Notes: generated by a model not told the origin, from the letters alone. DNA of 64,000 nt from an uncultured Porphyromonadaceae bacterium (GCA_900545915.1 URAV01000010.1:28441-92440), one strand, 5' to 3'; numbered from the stretch's first letter, positions 1-9,864 are shown. Made by a program: numbers and translations.

Positions 1-470
1 GGAATTTTTCTATCGTCATACAAACACATAACAAAAACAAATACCTGTTCAAGCTACACAACAATATTCTGTTTATATTTTGTCCCGACACGACAGAGTT
101 CGAATCTTCCGAGACACAGAAAATCATATCTGCCGGAATCAAACGTTTTATCAAACGAGAAGCCGAAAAATATCTGCCGGAACGCCTCGATTTATTAGCC
201 AAACAATTAAACCTGACTTACAACAGCGTATCGGTTTCCCACGGACGAAAACGGCTCGGCAGATGCGATGTGCGACGCAACATACTCCTGTCCTATCATC
301 TCATGTTTCTGCCCGATCGACTGATCGACTACGTGATTTTTCACGAATTAGCTCATTTATCTGAAATGAATCACGGAGAACGTTTTCAGCAACTATGTAA
401 CCGATATTGCCAAGGCAAAGAGAAAATTTTAGAAAAAGAGCTCAAGTCTTTCCCGTTTCCTATTGAATAG
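1..470 (+). CDS. YgjP-like (DUF45) metallopeptidase, 5' end outside window
   Basis: The frame is open from the window edge (first full codon at position 3) to the stop at 468-470, so this is the C-terminal about 155 residues of a longer gene. It carries the DUF45/YgjP-type block: an LGRCDVRRNILLSYHL segment, then VIFHELAHLSEMNHGERF, a zinc-binding HExxH motif with a downstream histidine. Family members are small cytosolic zinc metallopeptidase-like proteins of poorly known substrate. The protein ends in a basic and acidic helical tail. An in-frame start at 270 would cut away half the domain, so it was not chosen. It precedes the rimP operon on the same strand, but a promoter separates them. 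Confidence 0.8.
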   Translation, partial: NFSIVIQTHNKNKYLFKLHNNILFIFCPDTTEFESSETQKIISAGIKRFIKREAEKYLPERLDLLAKQLNLTYNSVSVSHGRKRLGRCDVRRNILLSYHLMFLPDRLIDYVIFHELAHLSEMNHGERFQQLCNRYCQGKEKILEKELKSFPFPIE

Positions 471-550
471 GATTTTATATTAATACATATAAATATATAT
501 TAAAATAATAAAATAATTTTACATTATGACAGGAAAATGTCTTCAAACTA

Positions 551-581
551 TTTGTTGACGTACCTATATTTTGTATATTTG
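551..581 (+). promoter_or_regulatory. Bacteroidales-type promoter for rimP-nusA-infB
   Basis: TTTG at 551-554 and TATATTTG at 574-581 are separated by 19 nt, an exact match to the Bacteroides sigma-ABfr consensus. Transcription should start near 588, giving a leader of about 110 nt before rimP. Confidence 0.75.
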
Positions 582-602
582 CAACGCAAAAGGGAGAAGA
601 AG

Positions 603-623
603 GAGGGGGCATATTGCCCCCTC
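603..623 (+). promoter_or_regulatory. GC-rich leader hairpin upstream of rimP
   Basis: GAGGGGGCA (603-611), a 3-nt loop, and TGCCCCCTC (615-623) form a perfect 9-bp stem followed by a partly U-rich run. It lies between the promoter and rimP, so it would be near the 5' end of the mRNA. It could be an attenuator read by NusA or a stabilising 5' hairpin. Its role is inferred. Confidence 0.6.
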
Positions 624-698
624 GTTTTGTTCTAATCTAAAGCTGCCAAATACAACCCATTAGACATTATCTTCCTTTTCCAAACTAAAAAAATTTGA

Positions 699-1166
699 AT
701 GATAGAAAAAGATTTTGTAAAGGAACTTGTAGAAAAAGGACTGTCGGGAACAGACTGCTTTATGGTAGATGTTCAGGTAAAGCCGGGCAACAGTATCATC
801 GTTGAAATAGATAACGAAGACGGTATAGATATAGAACAATGCTCGACCTTGCACAGATTTATAGAAGAACACCTCGACCGAGATATAGAAGACTATGAGC
901 TTGAAGTAGGATCAGCAGGAATTACTTCCCCGTTCAAAGTTCTGAAACAGTATAAAAAAAATATAGGCAATGAAGTCGAAGTCCTCACCAAATCGGGATT
1001 AAAGCTCAACGGAGTCCTAAAGGAAGCGGACGAAGATAAATTTATTGTCACAATAACAAAAAAAGTAAAGACAGAAACCAGTAAACGAAAAGTAGAGGTA
1101 TCGGAAGATCTCGCTTTCGGTTATGATGAAATAAAGTACACAAAATATTTAATCAGATTTAAATAA
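699..1166 (+). CDS. rimP: Ribosome maturation factor RimP
   Basis: A 155-residue protein with the RimP layout: an N-terminal alpha/beta domain with the GxDCFMVDVQV and VEIDNEDGIDIEQC segments, the conserved ELEVGSAGITSPF block near residues 70-82, and a C-terminal SH3-like beta barrel. RimP binds pre-30S particles and assists 16S rRNA maturation near the S12 site. It is the first gene of the rimP-nusA-infB transcript, and nusA starts 2 nt after its stop. The start follows an AT-rich leader without a strong Shine-Dalgarno, which is common in Bacteroidales. Confidence 0.95.
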   Translation: MIEKDFVKELVEKGLSGTDCFMVDVQVKPGNSIIVEIDNEDGIDIEQCSTLHRFIEEHLDRDIEDYELEVGSAGITSPFKVLKQYKKNIGNEVEVLTKSGLKLNGVLKEADEDKFIVTITKKVKTETSKRKVEVSEDLAFGYDEIKYTKYLIRFK

Positions 1167-1168
1167 AT

Positions 1169-2425
1169 ATGGCCAAAAAAGAGGAAGCAATCAGCATGGT
1201 TGACACGTTCTCGGAATTTAAAGAACTGAAGAACATTGACAGAACGACAATGATCAGCGTGTTGGAAGAATCGTTCCGCAACGTATTAGCGAAAATGTTC
1301 GGTACGGACGAAAACTTCGATGTTATTGTAAATCCCGACAAAGGGGACTTTGAAATATGGAGAAACCGCGAAGTAGTCGAAGACGGACAAGTCAGCGATC
1401 CCAATCTGCAAATCTCTTTATCCGAGGCCAAAAAAATCGATAACGACTACGAAGTAGGTGAAGAAGTTACCGACGAAGTAATTTTCGAAAAATTCGGACG
1501 CCGGGCTATTTTAAACCTGCGTCAAACATTGGCATCAAAAATTTTAGAGTTGCAAAAAGATGCTATTTATAATAAATATAAAGACAGAATCGGGCAAATC
1601 GTCAGCGCAGAAGTTTACCAGATATGGAAAAAGGAAATGCTTCTTATCGATGATGAAGGGAATGAACTTCTTCTTCCGAAAACAGAACAAATTCCGTCGG
1701 ATTTTTATCGCAAAGGAGAAACTGCAAGAGCGGTAGTCGCCCGTGTCGATAACAAAAACAACAACCCGAAAATTATCATATCCCGAACTTCGGAAGAGTT
1801 TCTGAAACGATTGTTCGAACTGGAAGTTCCGGAAATACATGATGGTCTGATTACTATTCGCAAAGTAGCGCGTATTCCGGGAGAACGTGCTAAAATTGCG
1901 GTAGAATCTTATGATGACCGCATCGACCCGGTAGGCGCTTGCGTCGGGGTTAAAGGTGCTCGTATTCACGGTATCGTCAGAGAATTGCGAAATGAAAATA
2001 TCGACGTAATCAACTATACCGCAAATACATCTCTGTTTATCCAAAGGTCTTTAAGTCCGGCAAAAATTTCTTCAATACGTCTGAACGAAGAAGAAAAAAA
2101 AGCCGAAGTATTCTTAAAACCTGAAGAAGTTTCTCTCGCCATCGGTAAAGGGGGACTCAATATCAAATTAGCATGTATGCTGACCGGATACACGATCGAC
2201 GTATATCGCGACATCGATGAAACAGAGGAAGAAGACATTTATCTCGATGAATTTAAAGACGAAATCGACGGTTGGGTAATAGAAGCTTTAAAAGCAATCG
2301 GATGTGCTACGGCCAAAAGCGTATTGGCAATGTCTCGCGAAGAATTGATCGAAAAAGCCGATCTCGAAGAAAATACTGTTGATGAAATAATTAATATATT
2401 AAAAGCAGAATTTGAAGAAGAATAG
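1169..2425 (+). CDS. nusA: Transcription termination/antitermination factor NusA
   Basis: A 418-residue NusA with the N-terminal RNA-polymerase-binding domain (about 1-130), S1 domain (about 135-205) and tandem KH domains (about 230-350), containing the GVKGARIHGIVREL and GKGGLNIKLA RNA-binding loops. The C-terminus has a short acidic segment and one helix-hairpin-helix-like region, and lacks the long duplicated repeats of the E. coli protein. It modulates pausing, termination and antitermination. It sits between rimP and infB, the classical order, and may feed back on the leader hairpin upstream of rimP. Confidence 0.95.
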   Translation: MAKKEEAISMVDTFSEFKELKNIDRTTMISVLEESFRNVLAKMFGTDENFDVIVNPDKGDFEIWRNREVVEDGQVSDPNLQISLSEAKKIDNDYEVGEEVTDEVIFEKFGRRAILNLRQTLASKILELQKDAIYNKYKDRIGQIVSAEVYQIWKKEMLLIDDEGNELLLPKTEQIPSDFYRKGETARAVVARVDNKNNNPKIIISRTSEEFLKRLFELEVPEIHDGLITIRKVARIPGERAKIAVESYDDRIDPVGACVGVKGARIHGIVRELRNENIDVINYTANTSLFIQRSLSPAKISSIRLNEEEKKAEVFLKPEEVSLAIGKGGLNIKLACMLTGYTIDVYRDIDETEEEDIYLDEFKDEIDGWVIEALKAIGCATAKSVLAMSREELIEKADLEENTVDEIINILKAEFEEE

Positions 2426-2544
2426 AAAGGAAATCCGCCATACTGCGAAGTAAGACGGATTTGCCTGTTTCCCAGTCTGGACAAATCTCCCGGAATCCGA
2501 CTAAAATATTCTTCTTTCATTTTGTATAACGTTAAAAAACGATT

Positions 2545-5442
2545 ATGACGATAAGGTTAAATAAAGTAGCAAGAGATTTAAATGTAGGAATTCAGACAGC
2601 TGTCGATTTCCTGCAAAAGAAAGGATTTTCTATTGAGTCAAATCCCAATACGAAAATCAGTGACGAACAGTATGCCCTGTTGGTAAAAGAATTCAGTACG
2701 GATAAAGATCTGAAAATCGAATCGGAACGTATCAGCCAGGAGCGTCATAATAAAGATAAAAACAAAGCAACCGTCGCTCTCGAAGGCTATGAAGAACCCG
2801 CATCGGACAATGAATCGGGAAAAACGGAAATAGCTACAACAATAGACGAAGAACTAAAACCGAGAATCAAACAAGTCGGAAAGATAGATTTAGATAATTT
2901 ATATCGTTCGGTAGCTCCTAAAAAAGAAGAACCGGAAGAGACCGTAACGGACAAAGAGGAAAAAACAGTTACCGAAGAACCCTTACAAGATCATAACGAG
3001 ATTGAAAAGGAAATTCAGGAAGAAGAAAAAGTTTCTATAAAAGAGCCTGAAATCGCAGAAGAACCTAAACCTGAAAATATCGAAGAAGAAGATATTGTTT
3101 TAGAAAACGACGATATTAACGAAAATTCCGAAGAAGAAGAAGAGGACGATGAACCCATCCATATGAACGAAGAAACAAAAGAAGACGAAATATTTACGCT
3201 AAACCGGCCTAAACTGACTACGAATATCAATGTAGTCGGGAAAATAGATCTTTCAGCGTTGAATCAGCAAACTCGTCCGAAGAAAAAAACAAAAGAAGAG
3301 AAAAGGAAAGAGCGCGAAGCTAAAGACAAACAACGTAATGATCTGAAAAAACCAATCGTTGCAGAGGCAAAAACTACCGAATCTCAAGAAACGGATATGG
3401 AACGCAAAAAACGCAAACGTATCCGCAAAGAAAAAATCGATATCGAAAAGAATGCGCCGACAACGAATCCGCAATCCCGAAATAATAACGGGAATCAAAA
3501 AGGTCCTAAACTGAAATTGAAAAAACCGGTAAAAACCGAAATCAGTGAAGAGGATGTACAAAAACAGATTAAGGAAACATTAGCCAGACTGACAACCAAA
3601 GGACAGAAAAAGAGCGCGAAATGGCGTAAAGAGAAACGAGAAGCTTTTGCCAATAAAGCTCAAGAACTGGAAGAACAGGAGATGGAAGAAAGCCGTATCC
3701 TGAAACTGACCGAGTTCGTTACCGCCAACGATCTGGCTGTCATGATGAACGTACCGGTAAATAACGTTATCGCTACTTGTATGAGCATCGGTATCATGGT
3801 GTCTATCAATCAACGCCTCGATGCAGAAACGATCAATATCGTAGCAGAAGAATTCGGATTCAAAACAGAATATGTCAGTGCAGAGGTAGTAGAAGCGATC
3901 AATGTAGAAGAGGATAAAGAAGAAGATTTGACTCACCGTCCACCGATCGTTACGGTTATGGGACATGTCGATCACGGAAAAACTTCGTTACTCGACTATA
4001 TCCGTAACGCGAATGTTATTGCGGGTGAAGCCGGAGGTATCACCCAGCATATCGGAGCTTATAACGTAAAATTGAACGATGGCAGAAGAATCACATTCTT
4101 GGATACACCCGGTCACGAAGCTTTTACCGCAATGCGTGCCCGAGGAGCTAAAGTTACGGACATCGCAATCATCATCGTTGCTGCAGACGACAGCGTGATG
4201 CCGCAAACCGTCGAAGCAATCAACCATGCCTCGGCTGCCGGCGTACCTATCGTATTTGCCATCAACAAAGTAGATAAACCCAATGCCAACCCCGATAAAA
4301 TTAAAGAAGAGCTGGCCAACATGAATTACCTTGTCGAAGAATGGGGCGGAAAATATCAGTCTCAAGATATTTCAGCAAAAAAAGGTACAGGCGTGCACGA
4401 ACTGCTCGAAAAAGTTTTACTCGAAGCCGAATTGCTCGACTTAAAAGCCAATCCCGACCGTAGAGCTACCGGTTCGGTAATTGAATCGACTCTGGATAAA
4501 GGACGAGGGTATGTAGCTACCGTATTGGTAGAAAACGGAACTCTTCACACCGGAGATATTGTCCTTGCAGGAACACATCACGGACGTGTCAAGGCCATGT
4601 TCAACGAACGAAATGCACGGATCAATGAAGCAGGCCCATCTGCCCCGGCATTGATCTTAGGCTTGAACGGCGCTCCGCAAGCAGGAGACATTTTCCACGT
4701 AATGGAAAGCGAGCAAGAAGCCCGTGAGATTGCAAACAAGCGGGAACAGTTACAGCGAGAACTCGGATTGAGGACACACAAGCTACTGACTCTCGATGAT
4801 ATAGGAAGACGTATTGCCATCGGCAATTTCCAAGAACTGAATGTAATTGTAAAAGGAGACGTAGATGGTTCGGTAGAAGCCTTGAGCGATTCTCTGATCA
4901 AATTATCGACCGAAGAAATTCAGGTAAACGTATTGCATAAAGCCGTAGGACAAATTTCCGAATCGGATATTACCTTGGCCGCCGCATCGAATGCCATTAT
5001 CATAGGATTCCAAGTACGTCCGTCTATGGCAGCCCGTCGTCTTGCAGAAAAAGAAGGTGTGGATATTCGACTCTACTCTATCATTTACGATGCGATAGAA
5101 GAAGTAAAATCTGCTATGGAAGGAATGCTTTCTCCGGAAATCAAGGAAGAAATCACGGCAACTGTCGAAGTACGAGAAACTTTCAAGATCACAAAAGTGG
5201 GAACTGTCGCCGGATGTATGGTTAAAGAAGGTAAAATCAAACGTACCAACAAGATTCGCCTTATCCGTGACGGTATAGTTATTTATTCCGGAGATCTCGG
5301 TTCGCTGAAGCGATTCAAAGAAGATGTAAAAGAGGTCGCTACCGGATATGAGTGCGGTCTTAACATCGCTAACTACAACGACATCAAGATAGGCGACTTG
5401 ATCGAAGCGTATGAAGAGGTCGAAGTAAAAAAGACCCTGTAA
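2545..5442 (+). CDS. infB: Translation initiation factor IF-2
   Basis: A 965-residue initiation factor. The N-terminus has an IF2_N helix (1-50), followed by a long acidic and then basic low-complexity linker (about 55-375) typical of Bacteroidetes IF-2, and a second IF2_N-type helical domain near 390-440. The GTPase domain follows: P-loop GHVDHGKTS (about 472-480), switch II DTPGHEAF and the NKVD specificity motif. The C-terminal domains that bind fMet-tRNA end at 965. It delivers initiator tRNA to the 30S subunit. A gap of about 120 nt after nusA shows no convincing terminator, so it probably belongs to the same operon. Confidence 0.96.
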   Translation: MTIRLNKVARDLNVGIQTAVDFLQKKGFSIESNPNTKISDEQYALLVKEFSTDKDLKIESERISQERHNKDKNKATVALEGYEEPASDNESGKTEIATTIDEELKPRIKQVGKIDLDNLYRSVAPKKEEPEETVTDKEEKTVTEEPLQDHNEIEKEIQEEEKVSIKEPEIAEEPKPENIEEEDIVLENDDINENSEEEEEDDEPIHMNEETKEDEIFTLNRPKLTTNINVVGKIDLSALNQQTRPKKKTKEEKRKEREAKDKQRNDLKKPIVAEAKTTESQETDMERKKRKRIRKEKIDIEKNAPTTNPQSRNNNGNQKGPKLKLKKPVKTEISEEDVQKQIKETLARLTTKGQKKSAKWRKEKREAFANKAQELEEQEMEESRILKLTEFVTANDLAVMMNVPVNNVIATCMSIGIMVSINQRLDAETINIVAEEFGFKTEYVSAEVVEAINVEEDKEEDLTHRPPIVTVMGHVDHGKTSLLDYIRNANVIAGEAGGITQHIGAYNVKLNDGRRITFLDTPGHEAFTAMRARGAKVTDIAIIIVAADDSVMPQTVEAINHASAAGVPIVFAINKVDKPNANPDKIKEELANMNYLVEEWGGKYQSQDISAKKGTGVHELLEKVLLEAELLDLKANPDRRATGSVIESTLDKGRGYVATVLVENGTLHTGDIVLAGTHHGRVKAMFNERNARINEAGPSAPALILGLNGAPQAGDIFHVMESEQEAREIANKREQLQRELGLRTHKLLTLDDIGRRIAIGNFQELNVIVKGDVDGSVEALSDSLIKLSTEEIQVNVLHKAVGQISESDITLAAASNAIIIGFQVRPSMAARRLAEKEGVDIRLYSIIYDAIEEVKSAMEGMLSPEIKEEITATVEVRETFKITKVGTVAGCMVKEGKIKRTNKIRLIRDGIVIYSGDLGSLKRFKEDVKEVATGYECGLNIANYNDIKIGDLIEAYEEVEVKKTL

Positions 5443-5498
5443 TAACACTGCACAGGCATTACCGAAACAATCGGGTTACCTATTTGCAGCAAGAATAT

Positions 5499-5562
5499 AA
5501 ACACGGATGTAAAAGAAGTAACCCGATAAGCCGGAACTTTTTTGACATCTGTGTTTTTCTAT
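5499..5562 (+). terminator. Likely terminator after infB
   Basis: An arm at 5499-5510 (AAACACGGATGT) pairs with ACATCTGTGTTT at 5545-5556 and is followed by a T-rich tract. A competing pair TCGGGTTAC (5471-5479) / GTAACCCGA (5518-5526) overlaps it, so alternative folds are possible. Confidence 0.45.
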
Positions 5563-5587
5563 TCGGGGATAAATGATTTAAGGGAGT

Positions 5588-6226
5588 ATGAGAATCGAGA
5601 TTATAGATATAGTCATTGCCGTACTCATTTTGTACAGTATTTTCCGAGGCTATCATTTAGGACTTATTCGTCAGATCGGAGCTTTGGGTGGTATACTGTT
5701 GGCTATTTTGGGTGCTAATCTGTTTTCTCCTTTCATGGGATTGCTATTGAATAAAACAGAATTGTTTCCCGAATACGTCAATCATAAAATCGCATACTTG
5801 GTGACTTTCCTGATTATTCTCTTTTCTTGCAAATTTATCACCCGGCTAATGCAACGCTTCGCCAGGATGTTACATCTCGGACTTCCGGACAAATGGGCCG
5901 GCGTACTTTTCTGCGGATTTAAATATATTCTTGTCATCAGTGTAGTCCTGAATATTTATGATTTATTACACAAGGAGTTAGACCCGAAAGATACAAAAAC
6001 ACAAGAAAATTCATATTTTTACTCCGAAATTATAAAAGTCGCACCTTTTATTCTCGATTTATCTAAACAAGCATTTCGTAGCGAGAATAAAAACAAAGAA
6101 ACAGACAAACCAAAACAGATAAGTGTGTGTTTATTAAAAAGATATTCTTACGATATCCCCATTCTATCCTATTCGAACGATAATGGGCTAAATGTAAAAT
6201 ACATATATGAAACAAGAAGATCCTAA
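5588..6226 (+). CDS. CvpA-family membrane protein
   Basis: A 212-residue protein starting MRIEIIDIVIAVLILYSIFRGYHLGLIRQ, the characteristic first CvpA helix with the RGxxxGLI-type turn, followed by three more hydrophobic segments (about 30-55, 65-85 and 108-128). The soluble tail is lysine-rich. CvpA-family proteins are inner-membrane proteins linked in other bacteria to colicin V production and to bile-salt or envelope stress tolerance; the molecular function is unsettled. Its last 20 nt overlap the sufB start, so the two are probably co-transcribed. Confidence 0.75.
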   Translation: MRIEIIDIVIAVLILYSIFRGYHLGLIRQIGALGGILLAILGANLFSPFMGLLLNKTELFPEYVNHKIAYLVTFLIILFSCKFITRLMQRFARMLHLGLPDKWAGVLFCGFKYILVISVVLNIYDLLHKELDPKDTKTQENSYFYSEIIKVAPFILDLSKQAFRSENKNKETDKPKQISVCLLKRYSYDIPILSYSNDNGLNVKYIYETRRS

Positions 6227-7658
6227 TCAAATATTAAACGACGTTACTTCCAATGATTATAAATACGGATTTGTAACCGATATAGAAACAGAAGTGATTC
6301 CTACCGGATTATGCGAAAATGTAATCCGGCTTATCTCCCAAAAAAAAGGAGAACCTGAATGGCTTCTCGAATTCAGACTAAAGGCTTATGAACACTGGAA
6401 AACGTTGAAGATGCCTCATTGGGCACATTTAGATATTCCTTCTATCGATTATCAGGCAATCAGCTATTATGCCGCACCTAAGAAAAAAGAAGGACCGAAA
6501 AGTCTTGATGAAGTAGATCCCGAGTTACTGAAGACATTCAACAAATTAGGAATCTCTTTGGAAGAACAAATGAAACTTTCCGGAATTGCCGTCGATGCCG
6601 TCATGGACAGCGTTTCGGTAAAAACGACATTCCGAGAAAAACTCGCCGAACTGGGCGTAATTTTCTGTTCGTTCAGCGAGGCGGTTAAGGATTATCCCGA
6701 CTTAGTAAAAAAATATCTGGGTTCGGTGGTATCTTATCGTGACAATTTTTTTGCAGCGCTCAACTCCGCCGTATTCAGCGACGGTTCGTTCGTATATATT
6801 CCCAAAGGGGTACGTTGCCCGATGGAGTTATCAACCTATTTCCGTATCAACGCAGCCAATACAGGACAATTCGAACGCACTTTAATCGTAGCCGACGACG
6901 ACAGTTATGTAAGCTATCTCGAAGGGTGTACCGCTCCGATGCGTGACGAAAACCAACTGCATGCGGCAATAGTAGAGATAATCGCCCACGACCGTGCAGA
7001 AGTAAAATACTCTACCGTTCAAAACTGGTATCCCGGTGATAAGAACGGAAAAGGCGGTATCTACAATTTTGTAACGAAACGGGGTATCTGTAAAGGTGAT
7101 CACTCGAAAATCTCATGGACACAGGTAGAAACAGGTTCTGCCATTACATGGAAATATCCGAGCTGCATACTTGCCGGAGACAATTCGATCGGAGAATTTT
7201 ATTCGGTTGCCGTGACCAATAATCACCAACAGGCAGATACGGGAACGAAAATGATTCATTTGGGAAAGAATACAAAAAGCACGATTGTTTCTAAAGGTAT
7301 CTCTGCAGGATACAGCCAAAACAGCTATCGGGGACTGGTCAAAGTTTCCTCTCGTGCCGACAATGCCCGGAATTATACACAATGCGACAGTTTATTGCTG
7401 AGTTCTCATTGCGGGGCACACACATTTCCGTATATGGATATAAAGAACAATACCGCAGTCGTAGAGCATGAAGCCACCACATCCAAGATCAGCGAAGATC
7501 AGATCTTTTATTGCAACCAAAGGGGTATTCCGACAGAAGATGCCGTAGGTCTGATTGTAAACGGTTACGCAAAAGAAGTGATGAACAAGCTCCCGATGGA
7601 ATTTGCTGTCGAAGCCCAGAAACTTTTGCAAATTTCCTTAGAAGGCTCGGTAGGATAA
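6207..7658 (+). CDS. sufB: Fe-S cluster assembly protein SufB
   Basis: A 483-residue SufB. It contains the family blocks YIPKGVRCPMELSTYFRINA, SYLEGCTAP and the C-terminal CDSLLLSSHCGAHTFPYMD and HEATTSKISEDQIFY segments of the beta-helix core. SufB is the scaffold on which a nascent Fe-S cluster is built in the SufBC2D complex. It overlaps the upstream CvpA-family gene by 20 nt and leads sufC, sufD and sufS on the same strand with gaps of 20-50 nt. Confidence 0.96.
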   Translation: MKQEDPNQILNDVTSNDYKYGFVTDIETEVIPTGLCENVIRLISQKKGEPEWLLEFRLKAYEHWKTLKMPHWAHLDIPSIDYQAISYYAAPKKKEGPKSLDEVDPELLKTFNKLGISLEEQMKLSGIAVDAVMDSVSVKTTFREKLAELGVIFCSFSEAVKDYPDLVKKYLGSVVSYRDNFFAALNSAVFSDGSFVYIPKGVRCPMELSTYFRINAANTGQFERTLIVADDDSYVSYLEGCTAPMRDENQLHAAIVEIIAHDRAEVKYSTVQNWYPGDKNGKGGIYNFVTKRGICKGDHSKISWTQVETGSAITWKYPSCILAGDNSIGEFYSVAVTNNHQQADTGTKMIHLGKNTKSTIVSKGISAGYSQNSYRGLVKVSSRADNARNYTQCDSLLLSSHCGAHTFPYMDIKNNTAVVEHEATTSKISEDQIFYCNQRGIPTEDAVGLIVNGYAKEVMNKLPMEFAVEAQKLLQISLEGSVG

Positions 7659-7698
7659 TTGAATACTTTTAATTTGAACATAAAAAAGACGACATACG

Positions 7699-8451
7699 AT
7701 GTTAGATATTAAAGATTTACATGCCAGTATCAACGGCAAAGAGATATTAAAGGGAATCAACCTGACGGTAAAACCCGGAGAAGTTCATGCGATTATGGGT
7801 CCCAACGGATCGGGAAAAAGTACATTATCTTCGGTTCTGGCAGGAAATCCGGCCTTTGAAGTGACCGAAGGAAGTGTAAATTTTTATGGGAAAGACTTGC
7901 TCTCTCTCTCTCCTGAAGACCGTTCGCACGAAGGCATTTTCTTGAGTTTCCAATATCCGGTAGAAATACCGGGCGTAAGCATGGTAAACTTCATGCGTGC
8001 CGCTGTGAACGAACAACGCAAATATAAGGGTTTAGAACCTCTATCCGCAACAGATTTTTTGCGTATGATGCGTGAAAAACGCGAGATCGTAGAATTGGAT
8101 AACAAATTGGCGAGTCGATCGGTTAATGAAGGGTTTTCCGGCGGAGAAAAAAAGAAAAACGAAATTTTTCAAATGGCTATGCTTCAGCCTCGTTTATCGA
8201 TTTTGGACGAAACGGACAGCGGACTGGATATAGATGCCTTGCGTATCGTTGCAGAAGGCGTGAATAAATTGAAATCAGATCAAAATGCGACGATCGTAAT
8301 TACTCACTATCAAAGATTGCTCGATTATATCGCTCCGGATTTTGTTCATGTGCTTTATAAAGGGCGTATCGTAAAATCGGGAGGTCCGGAACTGGCCTTA
8401 GAGTTAGAAGAAAAAGGATATGATTGGATCAAGAAAGAAGTCGATAAATAG
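7699..8451 (+). CDS. sufC: SufC ATPase
   Basis: A 250-residue ABC-type ATPase with Walker A MGPNGSGKST (about residues 34-43), signature SGGEKKKNE (about 149-157), Walker B SILDETDSGLDIDA and the switch histidine in VITHYQRLL. The EKKKNE signature and DETDSGLD Walker B are diagnostic of SufC rather than transporter ATPases. It powers conformational change in SufBC2D. It lies between sufB and sufD. Confidence 0.96.
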   Translation: MLDIKDLHASINGKEILKGINLTVKPGEVHAIMGPNGSGKSTLSSVLAGNPAFEVTEGSVNFYGKDLLSLSPEDRSHEGIFLSFQYPVEIPGVSMVNFMRAAVNEQRKYKGLEPLSATDFLRMMREKREIVELDNKLASRSVNEGFSGGEKKKNEIFQMAMLQPRLSILDETDSGLDIDALRIVAEGVNKLKSDQNATIVITHYQRLLDYIAPDFVHVLYKGRIVKSGGPELALELEEKGYDWIKKEVDK

Positions 8452-8499
8452 ATCCGATCTGTTTCTTTTTAATCAGTCGTTTTATTATCATTGTACATC

Positions 8500-9843
8500 A
8501 TGAATATAGAAAAACAATATATAGAATTGTACGACCAGTACCATTCGCTCATCGACAGTCATGCTTCTCCCATTCTTAACGCATTGCGGGAAAAAGCGAT
8601 GTCCGATTTCCGGGAAACAGGATTTCCCACTCCAAACGATGAAGAGTATAAGCACACGAACATTCCGGATTTGTTCGCTCCTGATTACGGATTGAATCTG
8701 AACCGTTTAGAGATACCGGTAAACCCTTACGAAGTATTCCGATGCGATGTTCCTAATCTCAGTACATTGCTTTACTTTGTAGTCAATGACAGTTTTTATA
8801 CAAAAGAAAATCCTAAAGTAAAACTTCCTGAAGGGGTTCTTATCGGAAGTCTTAACGAAATGGCTCGTTCTCATCCCGATCTGGTACAGCGTTACTACGG
8901 GAAGCAGGCATGTACCCAAAACGATGGAATCGTCGCATTAAATACGGCATTCGTACAAGACGGATTTTTTCTTTATGTCCCTAAAGGCGTTATCATAGAA
9001 AAACCGATACAACTGATCAATATACTACGGGGAGATGCAGATTTTATGGTAAACCGCCGATTGCTGATCGTTCTGGAAGAGGGAGCACAAGCCCGTTTGC
9101 TGGTTTGTGACCATACGATGGATAAAAAGAAATTTTTGTCATCGCAAGTAACCGAGATTTATGCGGGCAAAAATGCGGTATTCGACTATTATGATATAGA
9201 AGAATCATCACTAAACACTAACCGGATAACCTCTACTTTTGTAGATCAAGCTGAAAAATCGAACGTACTTATTAACGGCATTACCCTTCATAACGGCACA
9301 ACTCGCAACAATTACCGGATGACATTTTCCGGAGAACATGCAGAAGCTCATTTGTGCGGGATGGCGATAGCAGATAAAAAGCAATCGGTAGATAACCACA
9401 CGTTCATCGATCATGCCGTTCCTTACTGTACGAGTAACGAACTATTTAAATATGTACTGAACGATTCGTCGACAGGTTCTTTCAGCGGACGTATTCTCGT
9501 ACGGGAAGGCGCTCAGAAAACTTCGGCTTATCAAACCAATCGAAATCTTTGTGCTACAAAAGAAGCCCACATGTACACGAAACCTCAACTCGAAATATAC
9601 GCGGATGATGTAAAATGCAGTCACGGGGCAACTGTAGGACAATTAGATGAAAATGCTTTATTCTATCTCCGGTCACGGGGAATACCCGAAGCTGAAGCAC
9701 GAATGCTGCTGATGTTCGCTTTTACCAACGATGTAATCGAGAATGTCAGGATGGATGCTTTGAAAGATCGGCTACGCCAATTGGTAGAAAAAAGATTTCG
9801 TGGAGAACTCGACAAATGTGCAGGATGTAATATCTGTCAATAA
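8500..9843 (+). CDS. sufD: Fe-S cluster assembly protein SufD
   Basis: A 447-residue SufD. An N-terminal helical domain is followed by the beta-helix core (VPKGVIIEKPIQLIN, FIDHAVPYCTSNELFKYVL, CSHGATVGQLDENALFYLRSRG). The frame extends to a TTG at 8491, but the ATG at 8500 was chosen as the normal start. SufD partners SufB in the scaffold. The C-terminus ends CAGCNIC plus glutamine, a compact three-cysteine tail I would not expect in enterobacterial SufD. The TAA is followed 22 nt later by sufS. Confidence 0.95.
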   Translation: MNIEKQYIELYDQYHSLIDSHASPILNALREKAMSDFRETGFPTPNDEEYKHTNIPDLFAPDYGLNLNRLEIPVNPYEVFRCDVPNLSTLLYFVVNDSFYTKENPKVKLPEGVLIGSLNEMARSHPDLVQRYYGKQACTQNDGIVALNTAFVQDGFFLYVPKGVIIEKPIQLINILRGDADFMVNRRLLIVLEEGAQARLLVCDHTMDKKKFLSSQVTEIYAGKNAVFDYYDIEESSLNTNRITSTFVDQAEKSNVLINGITLHNGTTRNNYRMTFSGEHAEAHLCGMAIADKKQSVDNHTFIDHAVPYCTSNELFKYVLNDSSTGSFSGRILVREGAQKTSAYQTNRNLCATKEAHMYTKPQLEIYADDVKCSHGATVGQLDENALFYLRSRGIPEAEARMLLMFAFTNDVIENVRMDALKDRLRQLVEKRFRGELDKCAGCNICQ

Positions 9844-9864
9844 AATAAAGGAGACTATACAACT

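Noticed and set aside
80..364. A plus-strand frame at the window start
   Set aside because: It is a shadow of the true YgjP-like frame, which is open from the window edge and carries HExxH.
2800..3650. Acidic/basic low-complexity part of infB as an inserted gene
   Set aside because: Long charged linkers are normal in Bacteroidetes IF-2 and the frame is continuous.
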